From an uncultured Pirellulaceae bacterium (GTDB taxonomy: Bacteria; Planctomycetota; Planctomycetia; Pirellulales; Pirellulaceae), in NCBI GenBank assembly GCA_905480545.1, contig CAJQQR010000070.1, positions 1-40,903 on the forward strand: 40,903 nucleotides of DNA, in the 5' to 3' direction. The position numbers and the translations under genes were made by a program. This document shows positions 19,853-28,728 of the stretch, in pieces (position 1 is the stretch's first letter; each line of letters opens with the position of its first letter). Below the pieces are notes generated by a model, which was given only the letters and a program-made list of their open reading frames with translations, did not search any database and was not told where the DNA came from.

Positions 19853-20449
19853 ATGAAGGCTTGTTCAAATTTCATTTTATTCGCGGCGATTGGTCTCGCG
19901 GCCACTCAAGTTCATGCACAGATAGACGATCCGAACGATAGTGGTGGCAACGGTGGCTCTTCAATGGAGTGCCCGGACTATCTGTTGTTTTCTCAAGGGC
20001 GTCATTATTACTACCAGAAGAAAAATTGTGCCACTAGCCAAATGGGCAACGGAATCGTGAAGTTTGAATCTCAGATCACTACCGGTTGTCTGAACGGTAC
20101 CAGCTGCAATTGTACCTCGGAATCTGCAACGCAAGCTAAATACACGGACGCCAAAGCGCGTTTATTCGTTCCGTTTGGCTCTGGGGTAACGACCCATATG
20201 TCAACAGAGGCAACGGAACTTGTTAAGGCTGGCGGCAAAGTTTTCCTTACAATCAGCATTCGAATCAAGGGTAGAAAAACCACTGGAACTGATAGTGAGA
20301 AGATGTGCACTGCACTATTTGGTAGCGAAGTTGATCCTACGACTGCTACCACAAAGACCGGCACGCTTGTCGGAAACAAACTGACCTATGACGGTCGCGA
20401 ATTTACGGTCACAACAAAAGCGCCGTCGTCAACCAATTCGCCAAACTGA
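19853..20449 (+). CDS. Small exported cysteine-rich protein, unknown function
   Basis: A 198-residue protein starting MKACSNFILFAAIGLAA with a likely signal peptidase I site after VHA. AGAGGAG four bases before the ATG at 19853 decides this start over an upstream in-frame extension to 19808. The mature part holds six cysteines (CPDY, NCAT, GCLN, SCNC, MCTA), which could form three disulfides, and no membrane segment. It contains KYTDAKARLFVPFGSG and a basic KGRKTTG turn, but no domain that I recognise. It converges with the kinase gene; a hairpin separates the two stops. Confidence 0.8.
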   Translation: MKACSNFILFAAIGLAATQVHAQIDDPNDSGGNGGSSMECPDYLLFSQGRHYYYQKKNCATSQMGNGIVKFESQITTGCLNGTSCNCTSESATQAKYTDAKARLFVPFGSGVTTHMSTEATELVKAGGKVFLTISIRIKGRKTTGTDSEKMCTALFGSEVDPTTATTKTGTLVGNKLTYDGREFTVTTKAPSSTNSPN

Positions 20450-20479
20450 TTCATAATCTTTTTGACAAACACGATTGAA

Positions 20480-20503
20480 TTGGGGCAAGATTTAGAGCCC
20501 CAA
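20480..20503. terminator. Hairpin between convergent genes, possible bidirectional terminator
   Basis: TTGGGGC (20480-20486) and GCCCCAA (20497-20503) form a perfect 7-bp stem with a 10-base loop directly between the two stop codons. There is no T-run on either side, so its strength as a terminator is uncertain. Confidence 0.5.
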
Positions 20504-20504
20504 C

Positions 20505-22709
20505 TCATTCGTCCCGTTTAATAAAACGAGGGAAATGGCTTTTCACGCATCGAAAGCCAATATACGGATCGGACAAGCTTCGTCCAGAAACGTCCTCTTG
20601 CTTGAATTTGCCGAAATGAAGAGTGCTTAGAGGCGCACCTTTGCCGTCAAAGTACTTCATGGGAGCGCCAGCAACAATGTTGCTCTTGGATAACAACGCC
20701 TGCAGGCCTTGAGCCACAATGCGTTCGGAAATCCGAGTCGAACCGGTTGCTTCGGCTACATTAGAAAACAAGCCATAAATTTCTTTTGAGACCAATTTGC
20801 CATCGATTAAATCCACATCACATGACTTGACCGGATTGATTTCCCAGCAATTGACTCCATCACGAATTGCGTCTTTTACGGCCTCGATGCGGCATCCGTT
20901 AGTTACCAAAAAGTAGTATTCGTCGAATTCCATTAAACGCATTCCAATTCGTTCAGCGAATTCCAATGCGTCTTCTAATTCAAAGAGCGTCACGGGGTAA
21001 TCTGCGTTTGCGATCGGGTCTTTTGATTGAGTGAGTAAGGAAGGAAGTTTACCCATGACGTCAGAATATTGTTTGCAAGTAACCTCTGTTTGCTGGATAT
21101 AAAATGGCGTTATATCACGTGTTTCATACTCATAGGGACTTACACCGTCGGGTGTCGTTAGTGGAACATCAACGGCTCCACCGCTTACAGAAGAAATATT
21201 TGACATTTCAATTTCCTTCAAAACAATGGTTCGAAATTGAGTGGTTTGGCCACGCATCGCAAAAGCTGGCGCAACCGCACGACGCACTTCGTGAACCCCG
21301 CCATCCTTCATACCGGGAATGTAGGCCTCAACGATGAAGTCTCCAGCTGGCAAATCGACGACGACCGGTGTCTGTTCGCTTGGCTGAATGATCTCATCCA
21401 AGATCGGTGTTCTGTAAACGGGGTGTAATGGAATGACTGCAATCGTTGCGCGTGCTGGCTTGGTGGTAATCGTGACCCTCGCCAGCGGGATCTTTTTCGC
21501 CGGCGGAATCACAAATGGGGCAGCAGCATTTTGCTCCGCCCCCAACGGTGAAATCACTGCGGTAATACAGACGGCCAAAACGACGACGACGCTTGCAGCA
21601 ACGATTAATCGATGTTTCGACGCTTGGTATAGAATATTCTCCGTCACCGTTAGCGGCGAAGTAATCGTCGGTTTACCCGCCACAAATCTTTGCAGTTCTT
21701 CGGCGAATTCGGATGCAGAGTCAAAACGCTCATGCTGATTTTTTGACATCGCTTTTTTGATGATTGCGCTCAATACCTTGGGCACATTTTCATTGGCCTT
21801 TGCTGGCTCAACAGCGTTCTGGTAGATGACGTCTTGGATCAATGTTGCGGATGATCCGTTGAATGGACGCTTGCCGACAACCAATTCGTATAGGATGACG
21901 CCCAGGCTATATAAGTCTGTTCTCCTGTTGATGAGCGATAGATCGCCAATGGCCTGCTCCGGCGACATGTATGCTGGTGTGCCAACGATTTCCCTGCGGT
22001 TCTCACTTGCCGTCTTGCTCGCAAGAACATTTCCAATTTCATCGGTGGCAATTCGTTTGGCCAAACCAAAGTCTGTGATGTAGGGGGTACCCTCTGAATC
22101 CATCAGGATATTGGCGGGTTTCAAATCACGGTGAATCAGTTCTGCATCATGAGCCTTTTGAAGTGACTTTGCGATACGAATGATCAAATTGCAGCAATCA
22201 ATGATCGACGGGTGATTCTCTCTCGTCCACGCCTTGAGCGTATCGCCGTCAATAAATTCAGAGCAGATAAAGCTCGTGTCACCATCTCTACCAATTTCAT
22301 GAACGGCAACGATGTTCGAATCGCGAACGCTCGCGGCTAGTTGGGCTTCACGGAGGAAAAGTTCTGCATTGATTTCCGATGCATCGGAACCTTTCGGTAC
22401 TTTTAAGGCAACAATCCGATCAAGCTCATGATCACGGGCTTTGTAAACGCTCCCAAAACCACCTTCGCCTACAATTTCGAGAATCTCGAACTTGCCGATG
22501 AAGCCACCCGGCTTGATTGCGATGTCATTCGATAAATCGATGGTCATCGTTCGAGTTGGACTGTCATCGAATTTGCTGACCAACCGACTGGTGATTAAGC
22601 CTTCAATGCTGACATCTGATTTACAGCTGGGACAATAGATCGATTTGTCGTTGGCCCCGACCGTTTCATAATCAATCCGAGTTTCACAGACTGGGCAAGA
22701 TACGTACAT
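20505..22709 (-). CDS. Membrane Ser/Thr kinase with PEGA-like and SUMF1-like domains
   Basis: A 734-residue Hanks-type kinase. A CPVC...CPSC zinc ribbon occupies residues 5-30. The kinase domain follows: GEGGFGSVYKA at about 81-91, VALKVPK with the ATP Lys near 103, HRDLKPANILMD at about 193-204, DFGLAKR at about 213 and GTPAYMSPEQA, all intact and so probably active. One membrane helix at about 368-387 puts the rest outside the cytoplasm: a PEGA-like beta domain (VTITTKPARATIAV, about 411-480) and a C-terminal formylglycine-enzyme/SUMF1-like fold (PFYIQQTEVTCKQY near 535 to YIGFRCVKS near 720). I see no paired catalytic Cys of true formylglycine-generating enzymes, so this domain is more likely a sensor. 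ATG at 22709 is preferred over a TTG at 22727 because AGGGG precedes it. Confidence 0.9.
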   Translation of the reverse strand: MYVSCPVCETRIDYETVGANDKSIYCPSCKSDVSIEGLITSRLVSKFDDSPTRTMTIDLSNDIAIKPGGFIGKFEILEIVGEGGFGSVYKARDHELDRIVALKVPKGSDASEINAELFLREAQLAASVRDSNIVAVHEIGRDGDTSFICSEFIDGDTLKAWTRENHPSIIDCCNLIIRIAKSLQKAHDAELIHRDLKPANILMDSEGTPYITDFGLAKRIATDEIGNVLASKTASENRREIVGTPAYMSPEQAIGDLSLINRRTDLYSLGVILYELVVGKRPFNGSSATLIQDVIYQNAVEPAKANENVPKVLSAIIKKAMSKNQHERFDSASEFAEELQRFVAGKPTITSPLTVTENILYQASKHRLIVAASVVVVLAVCITAVISPLGAEQNAAAPFVIPPAKKIPLARVTITTKPARATIAVIPLHPVYRTPILDEIIQPSEQTPVVVDLPAGDFIVEAYIPGMKDGGVHEVRRAVAPAFAMRGQTTQFRTIVLKEIEMSNISSVSGGAVDVPLTTPDGVSPYEYETRDITPFYIQQTEVTCKQYSDVMGKLPSLLTQSKDPIANADYPVTLFELEDALEFAERIGMRLMEFDEYYFLVTNGCRIEAVKDAIRDGVNCWEINPVKSCDVDLIDGKLVSKEIYGLFSNVAEATGSTRISERIVAQGLQALLSKSNIVAGAPMKYFDGKGAPLSTLHFGKFKQEDVSGRSLSDPYIGFRCVKSHFPRFIKRDE

Positions 22710-22893
22710 GACTGCCCCTACAAACAATAGTTACCGAGAATTACATCATATCAAATAACTTACAGCTGTAGCAGGCATTGCTCTGGAATTCCAAAGTGCA
22801 TCAATTCAATTTTCAACAAATGGCTGTCAGAGGAATCTGCCTCTAAGCATCGACTGTCATACTGGGAATGGCTTTCGTTTCTGCAAAGTTTGC

Positions 22894-23820
22894 TTACCAC
22901 CAAATCCGCATGCCCAGAATGGGGCCCTTGAGTTCGGTCCGGCCGATTTTTCTAAATTCATAGCCGGTCATGAATTCAGCTTGTCGCAAATTAAGGCCGA
23001 CGGTCGAAAGCAAGTGCGTTTGGTGGGTTGAGCCCAGTTCGCCATGGTCAATTTCAAAACTCATAACCAGCGGTTTCACCGGAAATAGTTCCGCGGACAT
23101 GGTTAGATTGTAATCAACTTCCGTTCCAAAATTGTCGCTTAAAAGATTGATGCCACCACCCGCGCGAACGACGACATTCTCACGCTTTATCCACATTGTT
23201 GTTACGTTGAAGTCCATCAAATTCAAGCTGTCGGACGGCAGTCCGACCAGTTTTTCACGTAAATGGGCCCATTGAAAATCAAAGCCAATTGAATCTGAAT
23301 TGTCAAAGCGGATTTGAGTGTTCCAAGTATCAATATCGTCGAAGTCGGTTCCGTACCAGAATGCAAATTTGCGTTGAGAAGGTTGACCGATTTTGGAATC
23401 GATAATGATTCCGTTTCCGTCTTCGTATGGAAACTGATTGAAACCAGCGATTGAATCGGGTGTTGGTTCTGCGTAGATCTCGTAATCAATATCACTTTGA
23501 TGATCAGAATCATGAAACTCCATGCTAACCGAGGAGTTGCTTGATGAATCGTCACTTCCAAAGAGAACTGCGCCGATAATACTGCCAATCAGATTCGAAT
23601 CCTTATCGTCGTCATAATGATGGTGACGGTCGCGATCCCGCTTGGGGCTTTTCGGGGGATCGGAAGAAGGTGGTGAAGGACTGCGTGAACTTAAACGGAT
23701 GCCGTCTAAGATTTGCGCATGACACGAATCATTGTCAGACTCAATGCAAAGAGCGGCGATGGTAAATGCCAGTAAGAAAAAATGACTTTTTCCTAAATTG
23801 AAAGATCGATTCCCATCCAT
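22894..23820 (-). CDS. Exported protein with probable outer-membrane beta-barrel
   Basis: A 308-residue protein with a signal peptide (hydrophobic SHFFLLAFTIAAL at about 12-24, likely cut after CHA near residue 35), then a disordered Ser/Pro/Lys/Asp/His stretch (about 44-75: SRSPSPPSSDPPKSPKRDRD, DRHHHYDDDKD). The rest alternates polar and hydrophobic residues in beta-strand style (FDFQWAHLREKL, NVVVRAGGGINLL, MSAELFPVKPLVMSFEID) and ends in GMRIWW. An aromatic last residue is typical for BAM-inserted barrels. Function unknown. It lies upstream of the kinase gene on the same strand with a 184-base gap. Confidence 0.75.
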   Translation of the reverse strand: MDGNRSFNLGKSHFFLLAFTIAALCIESDNDSCHAQILDGIRLSSRSPSPPSSDPPKSPKRDRDRHHHYDDDKDSNLIGSIIGAVLFGSDDSSSNSSVSMEFHDSDHQSDIDYEIYAEPTPDSIAGFNQFPYEDGNGIIIDSKIGQPSQRKFAFWYGTDFDDIDTWNTQIRFDNSDSIGFDFQWAHLREKLVGLPSDSLNLMDFNVTTMWIKRENVVVRAGGGINLLSDNFGTEVDYNLTMSAELFPVKPLVMSFEIDHGELGSTHQTHLLSTVGLNLRQAEFMTGYEFRKIGRTELKGPILGMRIWW

Positions 23821-23951
23821 GAGACTTGCCCAATTTCTGTTGCAGTTTTAGGCTTACGTTTTCAAGATTTGTTTGTGCAGTCAGGTATTTCACGTGACCG
23901 TAATTGCTGTCACTAAAAACGACTCAGTCGAAGCAAGTACCCTATTTTTGA

Positions 23952-24058
23952 TTGAGCAATCACACAATGTCAGTTCCGAGAGTGGGTATGGCAATCCAGA
24001 ATCTCTTCTGAACTCGAACCGTCGTTTTAATTTGGACGGTTGATTGCCGATTGCTCAA
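23952..24058. repeat. Distant perfect 10-bp inverted repeat upstream of pckA
   Basis: TTGAGCAATC at 23952-23961 and its exact reverse complement GATTGCTCAA at 24049-24058 lie 87 bases apart in the 305-base region between the divergent barrel gene and pckA. They could be paired operator half-sites or base-pair across the pckA leader. No gene was found in this intergenic stretch. Confidence 0.6.
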
Positions 24059-24125
24059 GCATTTAAAAGCCCGCCAGAATTCTTTTTTCGCAAATAAAAC
24101 AAAAACTTCATCTGGGTCAAACAGA

Positions 24126-25736
24126 ATGAGCCAACTCACCGCAATCTCAGTCAATAATTTCGCTGGTAGTGTCTACCGAAATCCTTCGCCAGCAATGCTT
24201 TACGAGCATGCTATCAGTTTGGGTGATGGGCAGCTTACCAGTTTTGGTGCTCTAGCGACCAGTTCCGGGGAAAAGACGGGACGGAGTCCCAAGGACAAAC
24301 GAGTCGTCGAGAGTGAATCCTCAAAAGCGGATGTCTGGTGGGGCGATGTCAATCGACCGATCTCCGAGGAGTCATTCGATAAGGTGCGTGCTCAGGCCAT
24401 CGCTTATCTTGAAAAAAGCACACGGTTGTACGTGATTGACGGATTTGCTGGCTGGCATCCTGACTATCGAATCAAGGTTCGGATTATATGCGAGCGACCT
24501 TATCACGCACTCTTTATGCATAACATGCTGATTCGACCAACAAAAAAAGAATTGGCAGTATTCGGAACGCCCGACTATGTGATCTACAACGCCGGCCGCG
24601 ATTCAGCCGATCCGTCGGTGAACGGCGTGACATCTGAGACCTGCGTTGCTCTAAGTTTCGAGTCTCGAGAGATGGTGATATTGGGAACCCAGTATGCGGG
24701 AGAGATGAAAAAAGGTGCGTTCACGATCATGAATTACTTAATGCCCAAACGTGGTGTTTTGTCGATGCACTGTTCGTGTAACGAAGGTGACGATGGTGAC
24801 GTATCGCTGTTTTTTGGACTATCAGGCACGGGCAAGACGACTCTATCTGCCGATCCGAATCGTCACTTGATTGGGGATGATGAGCATTGCTGGACCGACC
24901 AAGGCGTTTTTAATATCGAAGGTGGTTGTTATGCGAAGTGCATCGATTTGTCACCCGAAAAGGAACCGGAGATTTTCTCGGCGATCCGGTTTGGTGCGGT
25001 GCTCGAGAATACTGTACAAGATGCTGCATCACGCGAGGTCGATTTTACGGATGGAAGTTCTACTCAAAACACTCGGGTATCGTATCCAATCGAATTTATC
25101 GACAACGCAAAAATTCCCTGCGTCGGTGGCCAGCCCAAGAATATTATTTTCTTGACTTGTGATGCATTTGGTGTGCTGCCGCCGGTTAGCAAATTGACGC
25201 CGGCTCAGGCCATGTATCAGTTCATTAGCGGTTACACGGCCAAGATTGCCGGCACCGAACAGGGAATCGTTGAGCCCCAAGCCACTTTTTCCGCCTGTTA
25301 TGGTGCGGCTTTTCTTGTTTGGCACCCGACCAAATACGCTGAAATGCTTGCTGAGAAGATGAAGAAGTTCAATGCCAACGCTTGGTTGGTCAACACGGGT
25401 TGGACTGGTGGTGAGTATGGTGCCGGTTCGCGAATCAAGCTTTCATACACGCGCGCAATCATTGATGCGATTCACAACGGCGATTTGAATGACGCTCAAT
25501 ATGTAGTGGACCCGTTTTTTGGATTGTCGATGCCCAGTGTTTGTCCTGGCTGCCCTTCCGAAATCTTGAATCCACAAAAGACATGGGCGAATAGCGAGAA
25601 TTATCAACATGTCGCCCAAAAACTTGTGCAGCTTTTCAGAACGAACTTTGAGCTTTACGCAGAGCAAGCATCTCAAGAAACAAAAATGGCAGGCCCCATA
25701 TTCGAGTTGCCTGCCGAAGTCGATTCAACTGATTGA
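24126..25736 (+). CDS. pckA: Phosphoenolpyruvate carboxykinase (ATP)
   Basis: Cytoplasmic gluconeogenic enzyme converting oxaloacetate and ATP to PEP, CO2 and ADP. The 536-residue protein has GEKTGRSPKDKR near the N-terminus, the P-loop GLSGTGKTT at 231-239, the metal/nucleotide site LIGDDEHCW, and NTGWTGGEYG with the Arg-rich follow-on. The ATG at 24126 gives MSQLTAISVNNFAG; an in-frame extension back to 24051 has no family match. Its leader holds a distant inverted repeat. It is convergent with the BBP7-like gene. Confidence 0.97.
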   Translation: MSQLTAISVNNFAGSVYRNPSPAMLYEHAISLGDGQLTSFGALATSSGEKTGRSPKDKRVVESESSKADVWWGDVNRPISEESFDKVRAQAIAYLEKSTRLYVIDGFAGWHPDYRIKVRIICERPYHALFMHNMLIRPTKKELAVFGTPDYVIYNAGRDSADPSVNGVTSETCVALSFESREMVILGTQYAGEMKKGAFTIMNYLMPKRGVLSMHCSCNEGDDGDVSLFFGLSGTGKTTLSADPNRHLIGDDEHCWTDQGVFNIEGGCYAKCIDLSPEKEPEIFSAIRFGAVLENTVQDAASREVDFTDGSSTQNTRVSYPIEFIDNAKIPCVGGQPKNIIFLTCDAFGVLPPVSKLTPAQAMYQFISGYTAKIAGTEQGIVEPQATFSACYGAAFLVWHPTKYAEMLAEKMKKFNANAWLVNTGWTGGEYGAGSRIKLSYTRAIIDAIHNGDLNDAQYVVDPFFGLSMPSVCPGCPSEILNPQKTWANSENYQHVAQKLVQLFRTNFELYAEQASQETKMAGPIFELPAEVDSTD

Positions 25737-25762
25737 TACAGTCAATGGTTTGTCATTCAGAT

Positions 25763-25781
25763 TTTGGCGTTTGTCGCCAAA
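25763..25781. terminator. Hairpin between convergent pckA and barrel gene
   Basis: TTTGGCG (25763-25769) and CGCCAAA (25775-25781) form a perfect 7-bp stem with a 5-base loop, 26 bases past the pckA stop. No T-run follows on the plus strand, so it is a weak terminator candidate. Confidence 0.5.
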
Positions 25782-25836
25782 CGGTAGTGTTCGTCTAAAT
25801 CAAACAGTTGACGCTCATCGATGGGACGATTGCACG

Positions 25837-26796
25837 TTATCGGCGAACCGACATTCCAAACACGATGCCATGTAGCCAATAATCGACGTCATTGACGATT
25901 CCCGATGCGAGATTCACGTTTGCTGGTGCCGGTGCAAAACTGTTCACATACATCCCATCGTAACCACCATAAAAGCTAAGGAAGTTTTCAACGACATTGA
26001 ATTGGAACTTGACGCCAAAGTCGCTGGCAAAGCCAAGGACGCTCTCCTGACCACTCGTTGATACTCCGACGGGGAGCAAGCTGTTGGTTTGCGTTGTCGA
26101 TTGGCTGGCGAAGTTCGAAAACACACCAGCTTTAAAGTAAGAATCGATATCCAAGCCTGGCACGATGGCCACTCGAGATTCGATTCCAAGGTGATAGCCA
26201 AGCATCGGATTCTTGGTTCGCGTTGTGGTTGTTCCAATAAAGTCGAAAAGCAAGATTTGGCCCTCGCCTTCAAACTTCAACTCCTCATCGGTGTAAAGAA
26301 ATCGTACACCGTGCAGGAAGCGAGCATACTCGCTGAAGACTCGCTTCTGGTTCAACTCAATATTAAAAACGTCCGATTTGTATCTACCATTGACGTCGGT
26401 AAATGAAATGCCAGAAAAAAATGGGCTGGTGATACTGTTCGCCTGAGTCGACGTCTCTCGATCGAAACTGTTGAAGAAGAATCGAATCTCGTAGTCGAGT
26501 CCATTCTCTCGAAGCGAAGAGATACTAATATCTGTTCCCAAGCCGATGTTTACATCGGTCAGCGTGTTGGCGTCGAGGAGTGTCGCTCCCGTGTTGCCGT
26601 CCTGCAGCACCGCGAAATTTGCATCATCGACTCTGGGTCGGTCCAACGCTCGGAACCCCACGTTCGTTTCCCATTGGCCAACGGCAGGCGAAAGGAATTG
26701 CGCGTTAAGTGGTGAGGTTCCTGCGGACAAAACACCCGCAAAGAGAGCTATAATCGTCAGTAAAGATTTTGAAAGCCTCAAGGTTTCGCTCTCCAT
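25837..26796 (-). CDS. BBP7-like outer-membrane beta-barrel protein
   Basis: A 319-residue exported protein. The signal peptide has SLLTIIALFAGVLSAG and a likely cut after LNA (about residue 32). The mature part is made of alternating strands typical of a closed barrel: ISSLRENGLDYEIRFFFNSF, FNIELNQKRVFSEYARFLHGVRF, LGYHLGIESRVAIVPG, VKFQFNVVENFLSFYGGYDGMY. This pattern and the final YWLHGIVFGMSVRR resemble the BBP7 family abundant in planctomycetes. Role unknown; probably a surface or porin-like protein. It follows pckA in convergent orientation and is followed on its upstream side by the yqgE gene. Confidence 0.75.
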   Translation of the reverse strand: MESETLRLSKSLLTIIALFAGVLSAGTSPLNAQFLSPAVGQWETNVGFRALDRPRVDDANFAVLQDGNTGATLLDANTLTDVNIGLGTDISISSLRENGLDYEIRFFFNSFDRETSTQANSITSPFFSGISFTDVNGRYKSDVFNIELNQKRVFSEYARFLHGVRFLYTDEELKFEGEGQILLFDFIGTTTTRTKNPMLGYHLGIESRVAIVPGLDIDSYFKAGVFSNFASQSTTQTNSLLPVGVSTSGQESVLGFASDFGVKFQFNVVENFLSFYGGYDGMYVNSFAPAPANVNLASGIVNDVDYWLHGIVFGMSVRR

Positions 26797-26888
26797 TAAA
26801 ACAGCGACAACAGTTGTAGTTACGAATTCTGAATCGGATTGCTACAACGCGAATCATGAGTAGCTTCGACAGATCCGGCAAACTTTCT

Positions 26889-27518
26889 TTAATTTAACCA
26901 GATTCTGCTAGCGTTTGACTCGAAAAATGAATCATTCAATGCGGAGGGGTTTGGGTAGGCTTCTGAACCGTCATTCAGCGACTCCCCGCCAGCATTTTCC
27001 GGTGACGTACTTCCAAAAAGTACTTGGTTTCCAATTTCGCCTGCTACGCATTCCCAGAGGCTTTCAGGGTCCCCAAAAATGTGGTCTCGGTTTGCATCAG
27101 CAACCAACCAACTGCCGGTCGACAATTCGTTTTCCAATTGATTGGTGCTCCATCCAGCGTAACCAAAGAATATTTTCATGTTTTCGGTTTGCCCAGCGAG
27201 CAGCAATTCTAAACTCGACTTTTGCGTCGAAAGATAAACTCCGGGCATTACTTCGTCCTCCGCGCATGCCACTTGGTCGTGAATCGCAATGAGTTGATTT
27301 TCGACAGGTCCCCCACGATAAATTGGAGAGTCCGTGGGGCTTAGCGTGCTGGTAATCGCGTGCCAAACTTCGCGTAGCCGAAAATCTGTTGGGCGGTTTA
27401 GAATCACACCCAAAGCACCTTCGTCATCGTGCTGAATCATGAAAACAACAGATCGGAAAAAATTGTCGTCCGGTAGTTTAGGCGACGCAATCAAAAGCTT
27501 TGAGCGTAAGCTTTCCAT
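26889..27518 (-). CDS. yqgE: YqgE/AlgH family protein (UPF0301)
   Basis: A 209-residue member of the YqgE/AlgH family. LLIASPKLPDDNFFRSVVFMIQHDDEGALGVILNRP at residues 8-43 is the family signature (shown here only as its parts: ASPKL, FxRSV, GALGVILNRP); YRGGPV and FFGYAGWSTNQLENEL follow. Members are small cytoplasmic proteins linked to alginate regulation in Pseudomonas, but the biochemical role is not settled. The ATG at 27518 gives the expected short N-terminus. A C-terminal tail of about 25 residues extends beyond the usual length. An 18-bp tandem repeat lies just upstream. Confidence 0.9.
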   Translation of the reverse strand: MESLRSKLLIASPKLPDDNFFRSVVFMIQHDDEGALGVILNRPTDFRLREVWHAITSTLSPTDSPIYRGGPVENQLIAIHDQVACAEDEVMPGVYLSTQKSSLELLLAGQTENMKIFFGYAGWSTNQLENELSTGSWLVADANRDHIFGDPESLWECVAGEIGNQVLFGSTSPENAGGESLNDGSEAYPNPSALNDSFFESNASRIWLN

Positions 27519-27539
27519 ACAATTCTCGACGATTCATAG

Positions 27540-27575
27540 AGTAAAAGGCTGGCAAAGAGTAAAAGGCTGGCAAAG
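27540..27575. repeat. Two-copy 18-bp tandem repeat upstream of yqgE
   Basis: AGTAAAAGGCTGGCAAAG occurs twice in exact tandem. It lies 22 bases upstream of the yqgE start, so it sits in the promoter or leader of that gene. Confidence 0.85.
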
Positions 27576-27594
27576 CGGCAATACCGCTACGGTT
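27575..27594. repeat. Short hairpin repeat, copy 1
   Basis: GCGGCAATACCGCTACGGTT, with a small AGCGG/CCGCT stem. A near copy (GCGGCAAT.ACTGCTACGGTT) lies at 36502-36522, overlapping the start of the coiled-coil gene. This may be a dispersed element of the genome. Confidence 0.45.
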
Positions 27595-27705
27595 GTCGTT
27601 CGCATATTCGGCTACCGCATCGACCAAGCAGTGATTACGAAACAATTGATATCGAAAGAAACTTTCAGCGAGTCCCTGATGAGCGAACCCATCTGTTTCG
27701 CATTG

Positions 27706-28728
27706 TCAATTTGATGGGCTTAGAACGTCTTTCCAAACACAACCTGCCCACGACCATCCTACCCCAAAACCAATCATGAGCTGGTGTTGGTCCCTGGAAA
27801 TTTTCTTTTCTTTTCGTAAATCATCGATCAAGATTGGGATTGTTGAGGAAACGGTGTTTCCGCAATTCTCAAGCCGTATGGGTAGCTTTTCATCATCGAC
27901 CTCCAATCGTTCCTGCAACAAATTAAGCATCTTTTTGGTAGCTTGGTGCATTAAATAAAGTTCGATGTCGTCTTTTGCGAGGCCTGCTTTGGCCAAAACA
28001 TCATCAATCACTCCCGGCACCGAACCTACCGCGAAACTGATCAAGCTGGGGCCGTCCATGTATAGATCGCTCGGCCAGCGATGACGGTGCCGAGGAGTCA
28101 GGGCTTCTTCCTTTCGGCGGTGAGCACCCTTGGAGACCAGTAATGTGTCGCCGCCACTTCCATCGGTGCCGAACTGAAAACCGGAAAGAGATGGTTCGTC
28201 AATTGATTCCACGAGAGTTGCCGCAGCTGCATCACTGAATATCGTTCGCAAGCTTCGGTCGGTCGGGTCAATGTACTTCGAGTAGGTTTCCGCCGTCAAA
28301 AAGAGAATACGTTTGGCGGCACCACTACGAATCAAGCCCTCAGCCATTGACAATCCGTAAACATATCCGGAGCAGCCTAAGTTGAAATCGAAGGCTCCAA
28401 TATCCGTTCGTAGCCCAAGACGATCCTGCACCAGGCAGGCGGTCGTTGGTAGCGGATAATCCGGTGTTTGCGTGCAAAGCATGACATAATCGATGGAATT
28501 TCGATCGATGTCGTTCTGGGCAAATAATTTTTCCGCCGCGTTGACGGCCAAGTCAGATGAACATTCATTTTCAGCCGCAACATACCGTTTCGCGATTCCC
28601 GTTTTAGAAAAGATAAGATCGATTCCCCAATTGGGACACTCTCGATCTAAATCGTCATTGGTTTCCACTTTATCTGGATAATGAATCGCAATCGGGCCTA
28701 CAGCAGCGTGTTTCACAAGTACATTCAT
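27706..28728 (-). CDS. 3-oxoacyl-ACP synthase III-like enzyme (KAS III)
   Basis: A 340-residue thiolase-fold enzyme of the FabH type, which condenses a primer acyl-CoA with malonyl-ACP. The catalytic triad is present: Cys in FNLGCSGYVYGLS, His in LYLMHQATKKML, Asn in ENCGNTVSSTIPI. The end GFGVGWSWAGCVWKD is of the KAS III type seen in surface-polysaccharide loci rather than the core FabH. The ATG at 28728 gives MNVLVKHAAVGPIAIHYP, a normal start; ATG 28752 and TTG 28788 lie upstream in frame. No acyl carrier protein or other fatty-acid gene is adjacent, so a specialised role is likely. Confidence 0.88.
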   Translation of the reverse strand: MNVLVKHAAVGPIAIHYPDKVETNDDLDRECPNWGIDLIFSKTGIAKRYVAAENECSSDLAVNAAEKLFAQNDIDRNSIDYVMLCTQTPDYPLPTTACLVQDRLGLRTDIGAFDFNLGCSGYVYGLSMAEGLIRSGAAKRILFLTAETYSKYIDPTDRSLRTIFSDAAAATLVESIDEPSLSGFQFGTDGSGGDTLLVSKGAHRRKEEALTPRHRHRWPSDLYMDGPSLISFAVGSVPGVIDDVLAKAGLAKDDIELYLMHQATKKMLNLLQERLEVDDEKLPIRLENCGNTVSSTIPILIDDLRKEKKISRDQHQLMIGFGVGWSWAGCVWKDVLSPSN

